Origin: Hedera helix
Lineage: Eukaryota; Streptophyta; Magnoliopsida; Apiales; Araliaceae
Length of the DNA stretch: 64,000 nt
NCBI GenBank assembly: GCA_947179155.2
Contig: OX359265.1
Span: forward strand, 7,384,977-7,448,976
Direction: 5' to 3'
The translations under genes and the position numbers were made by a program. Positions within the stretch are counted from its first letter, which is position 1. Each line of letters opens with the position of its first letter. The notes under the pieces are model-generated. The model was not told where the DNA came from and did no database searches. It worked only from the letters and a program-made list of their open reading frames with translations. Shown one piece after another: positions 36,242-46,812 of the stretch.

Positions 36242-37795
36242 TTAACATCTTTTGGTAATTCTGACCTTCAAGCCATGCTTCATATGAAGTATGACTGAAT
36301 CACTGGGACAAATGGATTGACCTTGTATCAGCTCAACCTTATAGTGGTATACAATGCTGACTGCAACAATTTTCATTTGTATAAAAGACATCTCTTTCCC
36401 TAAACAAGTCCTAGGCCCTGCATTGAAGGCCGTAAACTTAAAAGATGGCTCGTGTTTGATTCCTCCTTGCTCTGTAATCCATCTCTCCGGCTTGAATTCT
36501 AAACAATCTTTCCCCCATATGGACTCCATCCTTCCCATTGAGAAGAAAGACAACACCGTTTTTGTGTTTTTATCAACACGATGGCCACTTGGAAGGATAT
36601 CGGCTTGAAGTGGAGCTTTGTGCTGGAACGGAACAGGGGGGAATAGCCTTAAGGATTCGCATAATGCTCCGTGCAGATAAATCATTGCCTTTAGCTCCTC
36701 CCCATTCAGTACTCTCCATTTCCCATTTCCTGTCATATTTAGAATCGCTGAGATTTCTTGGCGAATCTTGTTTTCTTGTAAAGGGTTGGTTGCAATTAGC
36801 CAGAAGAACCAAGTGAGAGCTGCACTAACAGTATCTCTGCCTGCAAATACCAAGTTCAGCAATTGATCACGAAAGTTCTTGTTAGAATTATCAGCTGTAC
36901 TAATAGTACTCTTATCTCTCAATGCCATCATGTAACCTGTTAACAAGTCCCGACTATTTTGTACCATATCACTTGCCTTTTTCATTTTCCTTAGCTCGTG
37001 GCGCTTTATTGAGATACAATGGCCTAAAAAATCATGAAGGGCCTCTTCAGCTTTCTTGAGTTTCTTTTCTTTGCCAATTTGAAGCCATCTCTGGAACTTC
37101 CACCAGAACTTAGGCAATATGTGCCTATATAGCACCACTTCCTCTGCATTGCCAAACGCTTTTTCATATGAAATGTGCTGTAGCTCAACAGAAAGTGTAG
37201 TTGGATCATGGCCTAAAACCAATATGCAGGTGGTGTCGAAGGTGAAGCGTTGAAATAGTCCTTGCAAATCCACCACTATCCCATTTTCTGAAACGCGTTC
37301 AAGAATTAGCATTAGGCCATTTCCCACCTTGTTCCAGCTAGTTTCGTGCACAAACTTTTGGAAACTATGATGATTAAGCAATACCAAAGCGGATTTCCTC
37401 TGTGTTTCCCATGATTTTGAGTCCGAGTTGAAAATCCCATCTCCCAAAAGATCAAATATCTGTTTGAAATCAGGACCCTTTGAGAAGTTTGAGAAGTTTT
37501 TGCTCAATATGTAGTGGATATTAGTTGGATCACAGGTCAATAACATGTTCATATTAGCAAGCCAAGGGCCTTTGAATTCAAATGTGCCCTCACATTGTCT
37601 TAACATCGCAGTCACCAAATCGTGCACGCGATGAGAATTTGAAACAAGGCCTGGCAACATCCCGGCAACAGGCCAGTTAGTCAGCAGTGCATTTTTAGGC
37701 CCTTCCTTGCTCCAGCACCAGCTCCATCTCCTATAGAAAAGAAAAACAAGGCAAAAAACTAGTAACAATATTTCACAGTATATAATTGCAGTCAT
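36242..37795 (-). CDS. Cytochrome P450, CYP96A-like (CYP86 clan)
   Basis: Single-exon gene encoding about 517 residues from the ATG at 37795. An upstream in-frame GTG at 37813 opens the frame but is not a plausible plant start. Residues 3-22 form the ER membrane anchor, followed by basic residues and NWPVAGMLPG (40-49). P450 signatures are intact: AGRDT in the I helix (318-322), ESLR of the ExxR pair (380-383), FKPERW (434-439) and the haem loop FNAGPRTCLG (457-466) with Cys464. Family knowledge: CYP96A enzymes hydroxylate long aliphatic chains; Arabidopsis CYP96A15 (MAH1) makes secondary alcohols and ketones of cuticular wax from alkanes. CYP96 genes are usually intronless, as here, with about 500 residues. 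A broken paralogue lies 730 bp upstream on the same strand, evidence of tandem duplication. Substrate cannot be read from sequence. Confidence 0.93.
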   Translation of the reverse strand: MTAIIYCEILLLVFCLVFLFYRRWSWCWSKEGPKNALLTNWPVAGMLPGLVSNSHRVHDLVTAMLRQCEGTFEFKGPWLANMNMLLTCDPTNIHYILSKNFSNFSKGPDFKQIFDLLGDGIFNSDSKSWETQRKSALVLLNHHSFQKFVHETSWNKVGNGLMLILERVSENGIVVDLQGLFQRFTFDTTCILVLGHDPTTLSVELQHISYEKAFGNAEEVVLYRHILPKFWWKFQRWLQIGKEKKLKKAEEALHDFLGHCISIKRHELRKMKKASDMVQNSRDLLTGYMMALRDKSTISTADNSNKNFRDQLLNLVFAGRDTVSAALTWFFWLIATNPLQENKIRQEISAILNMTGNGKWRVLNGEELKAMIYLHGALCESLRLFPPVPFQHKAPLQADILPSGHRVDKNTKTVLSFFSMGRMESIWGKDCLEFKPERWITEQGGIKHEPSFKFTAFNAGPRTCLGKEMSFIQMKIVAVSIVYHYKVELIQGQSICPSDSVILHMKHGLKVRITKRC

Positions 37796-38528
37796 TTGAG
37801 CTGTAATTACCACAATTTATTGGTAGGTAAATAAACCCCAAATAAAAAAAACAACTAACTATGCTATGAGCCTCAAGGCAATAAGTAAATTTATACTGGT
37901 TTTTTCAAATAGTTTAAAGATTTACTGCCGAAATCAAGAACATGAAGAAGGCATGGTTTGTTCTGTTTTAAATTTGTTACTTCAAGAGTGCAGATTTTTG
38001 TGGTAGAATTATGGGGGGTGAATTTGGATGAATAAGTCAGTTGCATAGTCTTAAAGCTTATATTTCTTTGGAACATAGATTATCTTACTTGTCCAAAGTG
38101 TGAATATGAACTACTTAAACTGTGGTAGGTAGTTCTTGCTTATATCATGTTTTTCAAACATAAATTTCTTTTGATTAAATTTGTATTTTTTTAAATGTTT
38201 ATATTTATATTTTTAAAAGAAAGGAATTTATCTCTATATTCTATTATAATTGGAAGTAACATAATTAATATGTTTTGCAATAGTCATTTTGTTGATATGA
38301 TTGATATGTCTTGATATTTCTGCAGTTGTATTAGATAATATAGTCAATAAATGAAGCTTGACTAACAAAACAAACAACAAGAAACTGGTCATTTTCAAAA
38401 TAATTCCAAACTTAAATGTTATTTATTTTATTACACAAAGTTCACATCACATGACAAAGTTGCAACTAATAACATTCATAATTCTCTTCATAATTCATAG
38501 AAGGGAGAAACTCTTAACTACTAAACTA
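37796..38528. other. Spacer between the P450 gene and its pseudogene
   Basis: AT-rich, no ORF of note. It should contain the promoter of the intact P450 (read on the minus strand), but no clear TATA box was singled out. Confidence 0.5.
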
Positions 38529-39775
38529 CTACACATTCCTTTTGGCTAACCTAGCCTTCAAACCATATTTCATTTGCAGAATAACAGAATCACTTGGGGC
38601 TATAGGGTGCCCTTCCACAACTTCAATTTTGTAATTATATATGATAGTTGTGGCAACTATTTTCATCTGGATAAATGCCATTTCCTTACCTATACAAGTC
38701 CTTGGCCCTGCGTTAAACGCGGAAACTCGTATGATGGCTCATGTTTTATACCTCCCCTTTCCGAAATCCGTCTCTCCGGCTTGAACTCCAAGTAATCTTT
38801 TCCCCATACGCTCTCCATTCGTCCCATTGAGTAAAAAGATAGAACGATTTTACTGTTCTTGTCCACCGGATGGCCACTCGGAAGAACATCCGCTTCAACC
38901 AGAGCCTTATGCTCTAAAGCAACTGGTGGGAATAGCCTTAAAGCTTCACATAAAGCACCATGGAGATGAACCATTTTTCGCAATTCTTCAATGCTAAAAA
39001 ACCTCCAATTTTTACCCCATTTTAGATTCAGCATTGCTTTGATCTCTCCTTGAATTTTCATTTCGACTAAAGGGTTTTTCGATAAGAGCCAGAAAAAGCA
39101 AGTAAGAGTTGTTCCTGTGGTATCTCTACCTGGAATCATCAAATTTAACGGTGTCCCTCGACTACTTTCTCGGATTTCCAGTCTTTTCCTTGTATGCTTT
39201 GATGTAAGCAGTCAACAAGTTTAATTCTTCCTCTGCTGCAGTGTTCTCTGAGGCTTCAAGTTCACTTGCATTTGAATCGCGATTTGTGGTTAAACTCTCG
39301 TATATAAATTGATCAAAAGCATCCCAAGCTTTGCTTAAACTCTTCTCTTTACCAATTCCAATCCATATTTGCAGCTTCCAAACACTTTCAGGCACTATGT
39401 ACCTATACAATAGCGCCTCCTCGACAATCGTGAATGCCTTTTCGCAAGGAATACAAGGTAAATCTATTGACAGGCTACAAGGGTCAGGGTCTAAAACCAT
39501 TGAGCAAATACCATCAAAAGTAAGCCTCTGAAATCTCTCTTGCAAATCCACCTCAATCCCTTTTCTTGAAACGAAGTCGAGAACAGTAATTAGCCCTTTT
39601 TCGACCTTGTTCCGAATAGTTTCTTGTACATGTTTTGGAACTCGGCATGATTGAAGAGTGACATAGTGGTTCTTCCATGAAGCTCCCATAATCCGAAGTC
39701 AGCATTAAAAATACCGTCGCCAACAATATCAAAAATCTTTCTGAATTCGGGGGTAATAAATGAACTAAATGGTTA
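38529..39775 (-). pseudogene. CYP96-like cytochrome P450 pseudogene
   Basis: Homologous over its length to the neighbouring P450 but 5'-truncated: the match begins at the equivalent of residue ~100 (FSSFITPEFRKIFD), so the membrane anchor and first strands are gone. Three frame changes are visible on the minus strand: near 39640 (after FNHAEFQ), near 39162-39185 with an in-frame TAG, and at about 38721, where one base is missing just before the haem loop. The key motifs survive across the frames: PGRDT, ExxR as EALR, FKPERR in place of the usual PERF/PERW, and FNAGPRTCIG with its Cys. The stop is at 38529. Retention of all core motifs with only small indels suggests a fairly recent loss. Confidence 0.9.
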
Positions 39776-39789
39776 AAACAAAGACACAT

Positions 39790-40507
39790 ATTACTACATA
39801 AAAATTTTATTTAACTAATTTTGAACTCAATAAACACATCGTCACTCTCTCTCTCCACTCTATCGTCCCTTTAAACTTAGGGTTATCAATTTATTTTTTT
39901 TGCTGGTTTAAGAAAAATTTAACAATCCTCAACTTCATGAATATTACGAAGTAGATATTACCAATCAGACATTATGAGTTGACTTAGGGTTATCTCTTTC
40001 TTTTCAAAAATCGACAATGATCCATGCACCACCTAAATCAGGCCCATCTCCACCACTATTATCACATTCATGACTACTAAAATTCTTAAATTTACTATTA
40101 TGAACAACTAAATCAACCAAATTACAATATATTGTACTGTATAAGTATATATTTTAATAATCCAATTAAATCATAAAAAGCTATTGTGACTGTTGGAAAT
40201 CATTGCTTTCCATAAAATAACCGGACTCAATAATGAAGAATCTTTGCAATAGTTACCGAGATGTATTTTTTTTTTATCTTTTCAAATCGTGGAACTTCAC
40301 CTTTTTTCTTTATCAATAATGTTGTTCTTCAATAAAAACATTTTTTTAAATTTCAGTTCTTAAAAGTTATTGATTTTAAAGAAAGGTGGAGGAAATTGTT
40401 GTAATGGTATAGTGAGAAAATGGAGGTTCATTAAATATTTCGTTGGTAGTTCTAGCATGGTTAGTATTTCCAAAATTTAAGAAGATAATTGAGTGGAGAA
40501 ATTTAAG
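39790..40507. other. Intergenic, no gene seen
   Basis: AT-rich region upstream of the P450 pseudogene. I searched for its missing 5' part and did not find it. Confidence 0.5.
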
Positions 40508-40515
40508 GGTATGAT

Positions 40516-41330
40516 TAGACCTGACAAAAATGACCCAAGCCCGCGAGCCGGGCCTAACTGTCCGGAAAAAAGTTGGCTACGAGCTCCCATATTTTAGCCC
40601 AAAAAAAAAGTGGGTCATTTTGGCATGGCTCGTGGCCCAACTTTTTTTTTTAAAAAGAAAATAATTACATCAATACATAAAAAAAAATATTAAAAATAAC
40701 TTAATTCATTAATCGTTTAGATCAATTTATGGAACAAAACTTCTATTCATTTGTTTACAATATTATTATCTCCAAACATATAGCTAGCTATTAGATATGA
40801 AATAACTTAAATAAGGCAAAATTTGAAATATTATTAATTATCAAATGTTAATAAAAAATAATAATTAATTAATTATACTTTTATATACTTGCACATAGCA
40901 GAATACGTTATATGTACATTCAAATAATTGTCACTATATAAATACATACATGTGTAATGTGTTTGTGGTATTATTATAGCATTTTTTTTTAAAATTAGTC
41001 ACCTGGTATTTAATTACAATTATTAGTTTCACATATTTAATCAAATAAATAATGATTACAATAGTTTATAAAGTTAAAATTATTTCTTAATTAAACACAA
41101 GTTTTTCAATATTTTTTTTAATAAATACATTTTTATTGAATAAAATAAATTGCATGTTACACTTAATAGCCTAAAATCAAAATATCATGTTATGTATCAT
41201 AATTATAAAAATAAATAAATAAATTAATTAAAATAATCAAATGACTCGCTGGTCAGCCTGACCCGACCCGTCTAAGCCACGATTTTGGCCCAAAAAAACC
41301 TAAGTCATTTTGGCTTGTTTGCCAGATCTA
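40516..41330. mobile_element. hAT-like non-autonomous transposon
   Basis: Starts TAGACCTGACAAA and ends with the complement of TAGATCTGGCAAA. The flanking 8-mers GGTATGAT (40508-40515) and GATATGAT (41331-41338) match at 7 of 8. The ends carry GGGCC/GGCCC and GTGGGTCATTTTGGC motifs in inverted orientation, and the middle is AT-rich. 815 bp, no transposase ORF. Confidence 0.8.
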
Positions 41331-41659
41331 GATATGATGGAGAGGAAAGGAGACATTTAAGGAAATGATGGGGAGGAGAGAGAAAGTGATGATTTGTTTT
41401 CTTAGTTGGAAAATATTTAAATAAAATTTTCATATTGTAATGTTGTTTTATCTTAATCATTTAGTTCAAAAGAAAAAATGAAATTTTGAGAACTCTAAAA
41501 TTTAGAGTATCTTAAGAACGCAAGAGAAGCCGGATTTGACTGGGTTACATCTGTTACAATTTTTAATTAATTTTTCTTAATATACATTAGTGACATAAAT
41601 ATTATTTTTAATGACGATATCAATTTATTACGAATTTTAATGTGTTGCTAAATATAGTA

Positions 41660-41918
41660 TTTCCTCTATTCTAAATTATAAAATTAATATTAACCTTTTA
41701 AAAGTGAATTTTAAATATTTTTAAATTTAAAATTGATACGAATTTATTTAGTTTATGGTAATATAATTATGAATATCATAAACTATCTAAAAAGTACTAT
41801 TACTATAAGATTTATTATTTGAAAATTTTAAACATATTATGCCAAATTTAAATTTAAAAATATCTCAAATTAAATTTTAAAATATCAATATTGATTTTAT
41901 AATTCGAAATCAAGAAAG
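41660..41918. mobile_element. Stowaway-like MITE
   Basis: 259 bp; left end TTTCCTCTATTCTAAATTAT and inverted right end CTTTCTTGATTTCGAATTAT, with arms that extend through AAAATYAATATT. TA flanks on both sides (41658-41659 and 41919-41920). Confidence 0.7.
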
Positions 41919-41920
41919 TA

Positions 41921-42640
41921 TTTTTGATATTAAATTGTATTAATTATTTTTTGATAAAATATATAATGAAAAAGATTCTAGTCTCCAAATATTGAAATAA
42001 AAAATTTGCTTCAATTGGACTGAACAATTCAATGGTCCAAAAGTGGTCCAAATTATCCTTTTTGGCTACACAACTAAAAAGGTGAGCTTTCCGATAACAT
42101 TTTTTTCCTTTTTTTTTTTATAATTCTTTTTTTTGGGTAGTTTTGTTTGGTTTGTAAGTGGCCATTGTATGCGTAAATTATTTTTCTAACAACACCTAGA
42201 AATATATTTCAAGTTTAGTAGTTAACTAAAATTTAAATAGTTATAATATTTTTTATTTTTATTTTAAAATAAAATAGACTATATCTCTTGTACTTATAAA
42301 GTAATTAGTAATTTTTTTTTCCTATTGAATGAAAAAAAAATTAAAATAGTTTTTATCAAATAATTTTGTACCTTATCAAATGTCTCAGTATAAACACAAA
42401 TTAAATGATTTCTACACAAATCAAATAAAATTCTCTTTTATTCTCCATATTTGAGAAAATAAATTACACATTTATATTTTTTTAAATTATGTCCACAAAT
42501 GGGTTTATTAAACTCAAACTTGACAATAATTAAGGCTAAAATATAAAATAAGGTGCAATTTCTAATAATTTTTATTTTTGAGGTATGAGATCATCTGTAA
42601 CTAAATTCTTCTGTTTCTATGTCGAGGCTTATGACAACTG
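41921..42640. other. Intergenic, no gene seen
   Basis: AT-rich; short chance ORFs only. Confidence 0.5.
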
Positions 42641-42644
42641 TTTT

Positions 42645-44930
42645 TAGGATTCATGTCGATGGTATATACCGTTGACATAGCTCTTGTAGACACCCAAATT
42701 TTGCACTGTTATATTAACCCTAACAAGAGGGCAAAATCATCACTTTACTCGACATGCGAAAAAAAAGGTGGACCCCAACACGAAGCCACCTCAACGACTT
42801 ACGGTCAAAGCTGCCACAACGAACAACGAGCATCGAGTCATTTGAAGCAAGACATACAATCGATCCAGACAAAGCCTGATTTGATCGCCAAAGACGATAA
42901 ATGGTCACTACGCTTACGGCAGTCGGGGGTCTCGCTCCTTGGAAGCCAGGCACAAAGAGCAATTTATACATCAGGTAACAGTCTTCCAAAATAATACAGC
43001 AAAAAATGATAATTTAAGGCTGCGTAACACGAAAATCGAGAAAAGCAAGCTGGGCAGCCGCAGATGCACTTGTGGCCACCGATAACTGGACGCTTTCGTG
43101 GCTCGAGGAGACAACCCGGCAGCCGAGAATTCGGCGCGGGCGGCCACAGCAGGCAGCCGCAGATGCACCTGCGGCGGCCCTCAGTCACCTATACATCGCC
43201 ATTTTTGATCTGCAGAAGAAAGAAGAAGCAAATTTTTTCATAGATAGAGAGAGAAAATGGCGAGGTTAGAGAGAGAGGGGCTCGGGTGGACTCAAAATTA
43301 GTGAGAAATTGCTTTTTGTGGCTCAAATAATTAGGTGTTCTTATGTTATTTGCTCGAGTAGTGAAATATAAAGCGTTTATTGGCGTATTGCAAGGTGAAA
43401 AAAATGGTGTTTTTCTTTAAGTTTTAGCTTATGTTATTGTCATAATATTTTGTTGTTGAGTTGTTTTGGATATAATATTTTGGTATATTATTGAGGATCC
43501 GTGGATTAGGGATTATTAGTGAGGGTTCCGTCGGAACGTAATTTCCTCCTAATGTCCCGATGACATCCGTACGGTGATATGTAGTTCATTATGTTAATGG
43601 GCAGTTCATAGTGTTGGGCTTTGCAATTTTCGATTCTTGTAGTATAGTAACGAGTCTAATATTGTTAAGCTTGCCTTGGGATGGTTGTGCGGTGACTTTG
43701 GGGATTGTGAGCCTAGGGAGGAGATCCTCGTGATCAAATCCCGAAGATAGACAAATATTGGTGTATGTAGTCGCGACAATGGTCCATTTTTGTACATATG
43801 TAAATATTGGGCCTTAAAGCGATATCGAATCATGATCGGGTTTAAGGCCCCGTAATAGTAAAGTACGTGATTGTGGGTGTTTGGGATTATTTAGACGGCT
43901 CACATGCCCATGAATTGCCCCAACACATTTTGAATGCTTGATTTGATTTACGACATGAAAAAACGATTTCATAAGATAAGGCAAACAACAAAGATTTTTC
44001 TAAAAGTAATCAAATCAGGGTATTAGAATCACAGAGCATATAATTAAGAGTTTTAATGAACGCCGATTCCTGTGTGACGAAAAGGCTACAAGCGGTTTTG
44101 AAATATCATAAAAAACAATTTCGTAAAAAAGGATAAACGTTTTCATTAAGCTTTGGTGCATAGGGTTAAAGAGCTCTTAGAAGTTGCCTTCATTTTATTT
44201 GACTTTACTGTTAAAAGGCAATGTATAGTCTCGATTCCTATTTGACGAAAGTTTAAAAACTCTTGTTTTCTAAAAACGACACCTAATAAAAAACCCTCAT
44301 TGTTTTTCGAAATTAAAATCAATCTCTATTACAAAACAAAGCCTTGTCATTTGGGTCAAAAGATGTCTAAAACGCCTTCCAGATAAAGCACGTTTGCCAT
44401 ATAAAATCAAAGCGACTTTATGCAAAATTCACCACAAACAATCATTTAGGCACGCACGCGCGCGCACACACACACACATGTTTTAGGATTTTAAAAAGGA
44501 TAGAAAAACATCAAGATTGCGGTAACTGTGTTTTCACGGAAGTCGGGGGGTGCCTAACACCTTCCCCTCGCTTAAGCAAGCCCCCGAACTCTATGAATCT
44601 CGGTTCGCAGACCAATTAATTCGGAGTCATACATGAGCCAGCGATTACGAAAATAAAATTCGGATGAGTTGGTATATCCATTTTGAATATACTAACTGGC
44701 AACTCTGGTCAATTGGCTCATCATAAAATCGACCTTTCAAACCCCGTCGACACTCAAGCCGACCCTTTTCAAAAATCACATCTTAATCCAAAGGCTAAAA
44801 TTTGAAAGGGTAAAATATTAAAAAAGAAACGACTTTTCCCAGCGTCAACAGCCCTTTTTTTGTAGGGTTACGACGACGGAATATACCGTTGCCATAGACC
44901 CTAAAAACCATCGCCATAGAGCTCGGCACA
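42645..44930. repeat. Possible CACTA-type remnant hosting a solo LTR
   Basis: Both sides of the solo LTR carry the same motif in the same orientation: CGATGGTATATACCGTTGAC (42656) and CGACGGAATATACCGTTGCC (44875), each followed by CATAG. At 44856-44870 the sequence CTTTTTTTGTAGGG resembles an inverted CACTACAAAAAAA end. This suggests an older DNA transposon with subterminal repeats into which the LTR element jumped. The outer borders were not found. Confidence 0.35.
42685..44850 (+). mobile_element. Solo LTR, copy 2 (2.17 kb)
   Basis: Runs from TGTAGACACCC to AGCGTCAACA, with flanking 5-mers GCTCT (42680-42684) and GCCCT (44851-44855), a duplication with one change. It aligns with 15598-17737 throughout, including AGGTGGACCCCAACACGAAG, the GC-rich palindromes, the (CA)n tract near 44455-44478 and the closing GGTGCCTAACACCTTCCCCT block. 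No internal region remains. Confidence 0.82.
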
Positions 44931-46263
44931 GAAAAACAGAAGAAATCATTACAGAAGATCTGAACTCATTTTTTGAAGCTCACATTATATTGAAGTTCCC
45001 AATCAACATCAATTATCTAATTCATAATTACAATAATCACTAACCTCACATTAGGAGAACTAGTTACATAACTTGTTCAAGGTACACACAAGTTCGAGAT
45101 ACATTCGCATCTTATTATAGTAATTTACATATGTATACGAAAGATTTTGAATAAAAAAATTTCCAAAAATTACCAATTCCATTTACAGTATAATTCAATC
45201 AGAAAATTAAGCAATGTTACCAATGTTATTCCATATCAATTTGCTTAAAATCAATGCCCCTTTGAGATAAACGACGATCACGATTAAGGAAAAGTATATT
45301 ATCAGTTATAGGACCTACAACATATGCAATGCTTGATTTTTGAAACATCCATTACGTTCTTCTGAAAATATTATACATATCAATTTCACAACTATATGGA
45401 CTGATTCATATATTTCTTAGGTCGAACATATATACCATTTGGATTTGTACACGAAGTTTGAGGACCAAGACATTAAAGAATCTCTAAATAGATTCCCGCA
45501 CAGATGATCATTGTTATGGACTCTGAACATCAAACTACAATCATGTACAACCAAACAACTATCATTAAAAAACGAGCAACAAATGTCTAAATTTGGTTAA
45601 AATTTCAACAAACCTCTTAATCAATGTCAGTTTCTTCACCGTCCAACGAAACTAACACTGACTGGTCGTATTTTGCACAACATGCATCGGGCATTACGTT
45701 CGTTTCTATCACTCTCCACCATTTCACTTTCTATTCGTTTTCGATACCTTTCTCTCGACGCAACATTCCTGAGTTCTCTACAATGCATGCATACCAACAG
45801 AATGAACCCACTTTTTTTTTTTTTTTTCTGGGTAATTTGAGCAGAATTTTAACAACTTTGGTTTTGTCAAGGTTGGATTCCAAGACCTCATGCACCCAAA
45901 ACCTTATGAATAGTTATTTTATCAATGAGCCATGAAGAGCTCGGTATGAACCCACTACTTGCCACAAATACAACCCAAGAAAAGAGATGAATGGACAATT
46001 GCCTATATGACCAAGAAAAGAGAAAACAAAAAACAGAAAGAATAATCACCTTATACACATCTTATAGTATATACTAATCTATCCATTTTAGGGTCATCTA
46101 TAATTATTTGTAAGTTATACTCTTTTCAAAATAGACCATCATTAACATTTATGATACAATTTATAAAATATAAGCCTATATAATCATCTCGTGGGCTTCT
46201 ATGATAGATCTATAATTGCTCTACTTTTTTTTGTATCGTAATGTATTCTCTTTTAAGACACAA
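44931..46263. other. Intergenic, no gene seen
   Basis: AT-rich. A 103-codon ORF at 45624-45935 has a poly-Phe run and no recognisable domain, so it is probably chance. Confidence 0.5.
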
Positions 46264-46271
46264 ATAATAAA

Positions 46272-46412
46272 GGGAAGTGATATTTTTATAGGGTTTTTTA
46301 ATATTTTCACATGTAAATTGTTGCTATAAATCTATAGCAATCGTCAAAACCGACATATAACAACATTTTTCATATAAAAATATCAAAAAATTCTGTAAAA
46401 ATATCAATTTCC
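46272..46412. mobile_element. GGAATTGATATTTTTA-family MITE, copy 3
   Basis: 141 bp; ends GGGAAGTGATATTTTTAT and inverted TAAAAATATCAATTTCC. It has a perfect 8-bp duplication ATAATAAA (46264-46271 and 46413-46420). It aligns with the reverse complement of 19052-19201 over its whole length. Confidence 0.87.
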
Positions 46413-46710
46413 ATAATAAACCAAGAATGAAATAAAATTATCAAAGTTTGATTGTGGTCGGTACATAGTACATATCTTGTAAAGTGACTAATCATTATCT
46501 TCCAAAACTGTAGTTACACGATATTAAATAAATTGATTCCCACAAAAATTGTCAATAACAAATATGCCAACGGATCAAAATAAACTCTCATAATATAAAT
46601 AGATTGCAAAATTGGGCCAAGCATATCTCAAACCACCAAGCGAGACATAAAATCATAAAATCTGACACAGTTCGATTTCATAGATATTGAAAAAATATGG
46701 TGTGCACATA

Positions 46711-46812
<102 letters not shown>

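Noticed and set aside
36354..37209. Several 60-92 codon ORFs on both strands
   Set aside because: Out-of-frame shadows of the P450 gene.
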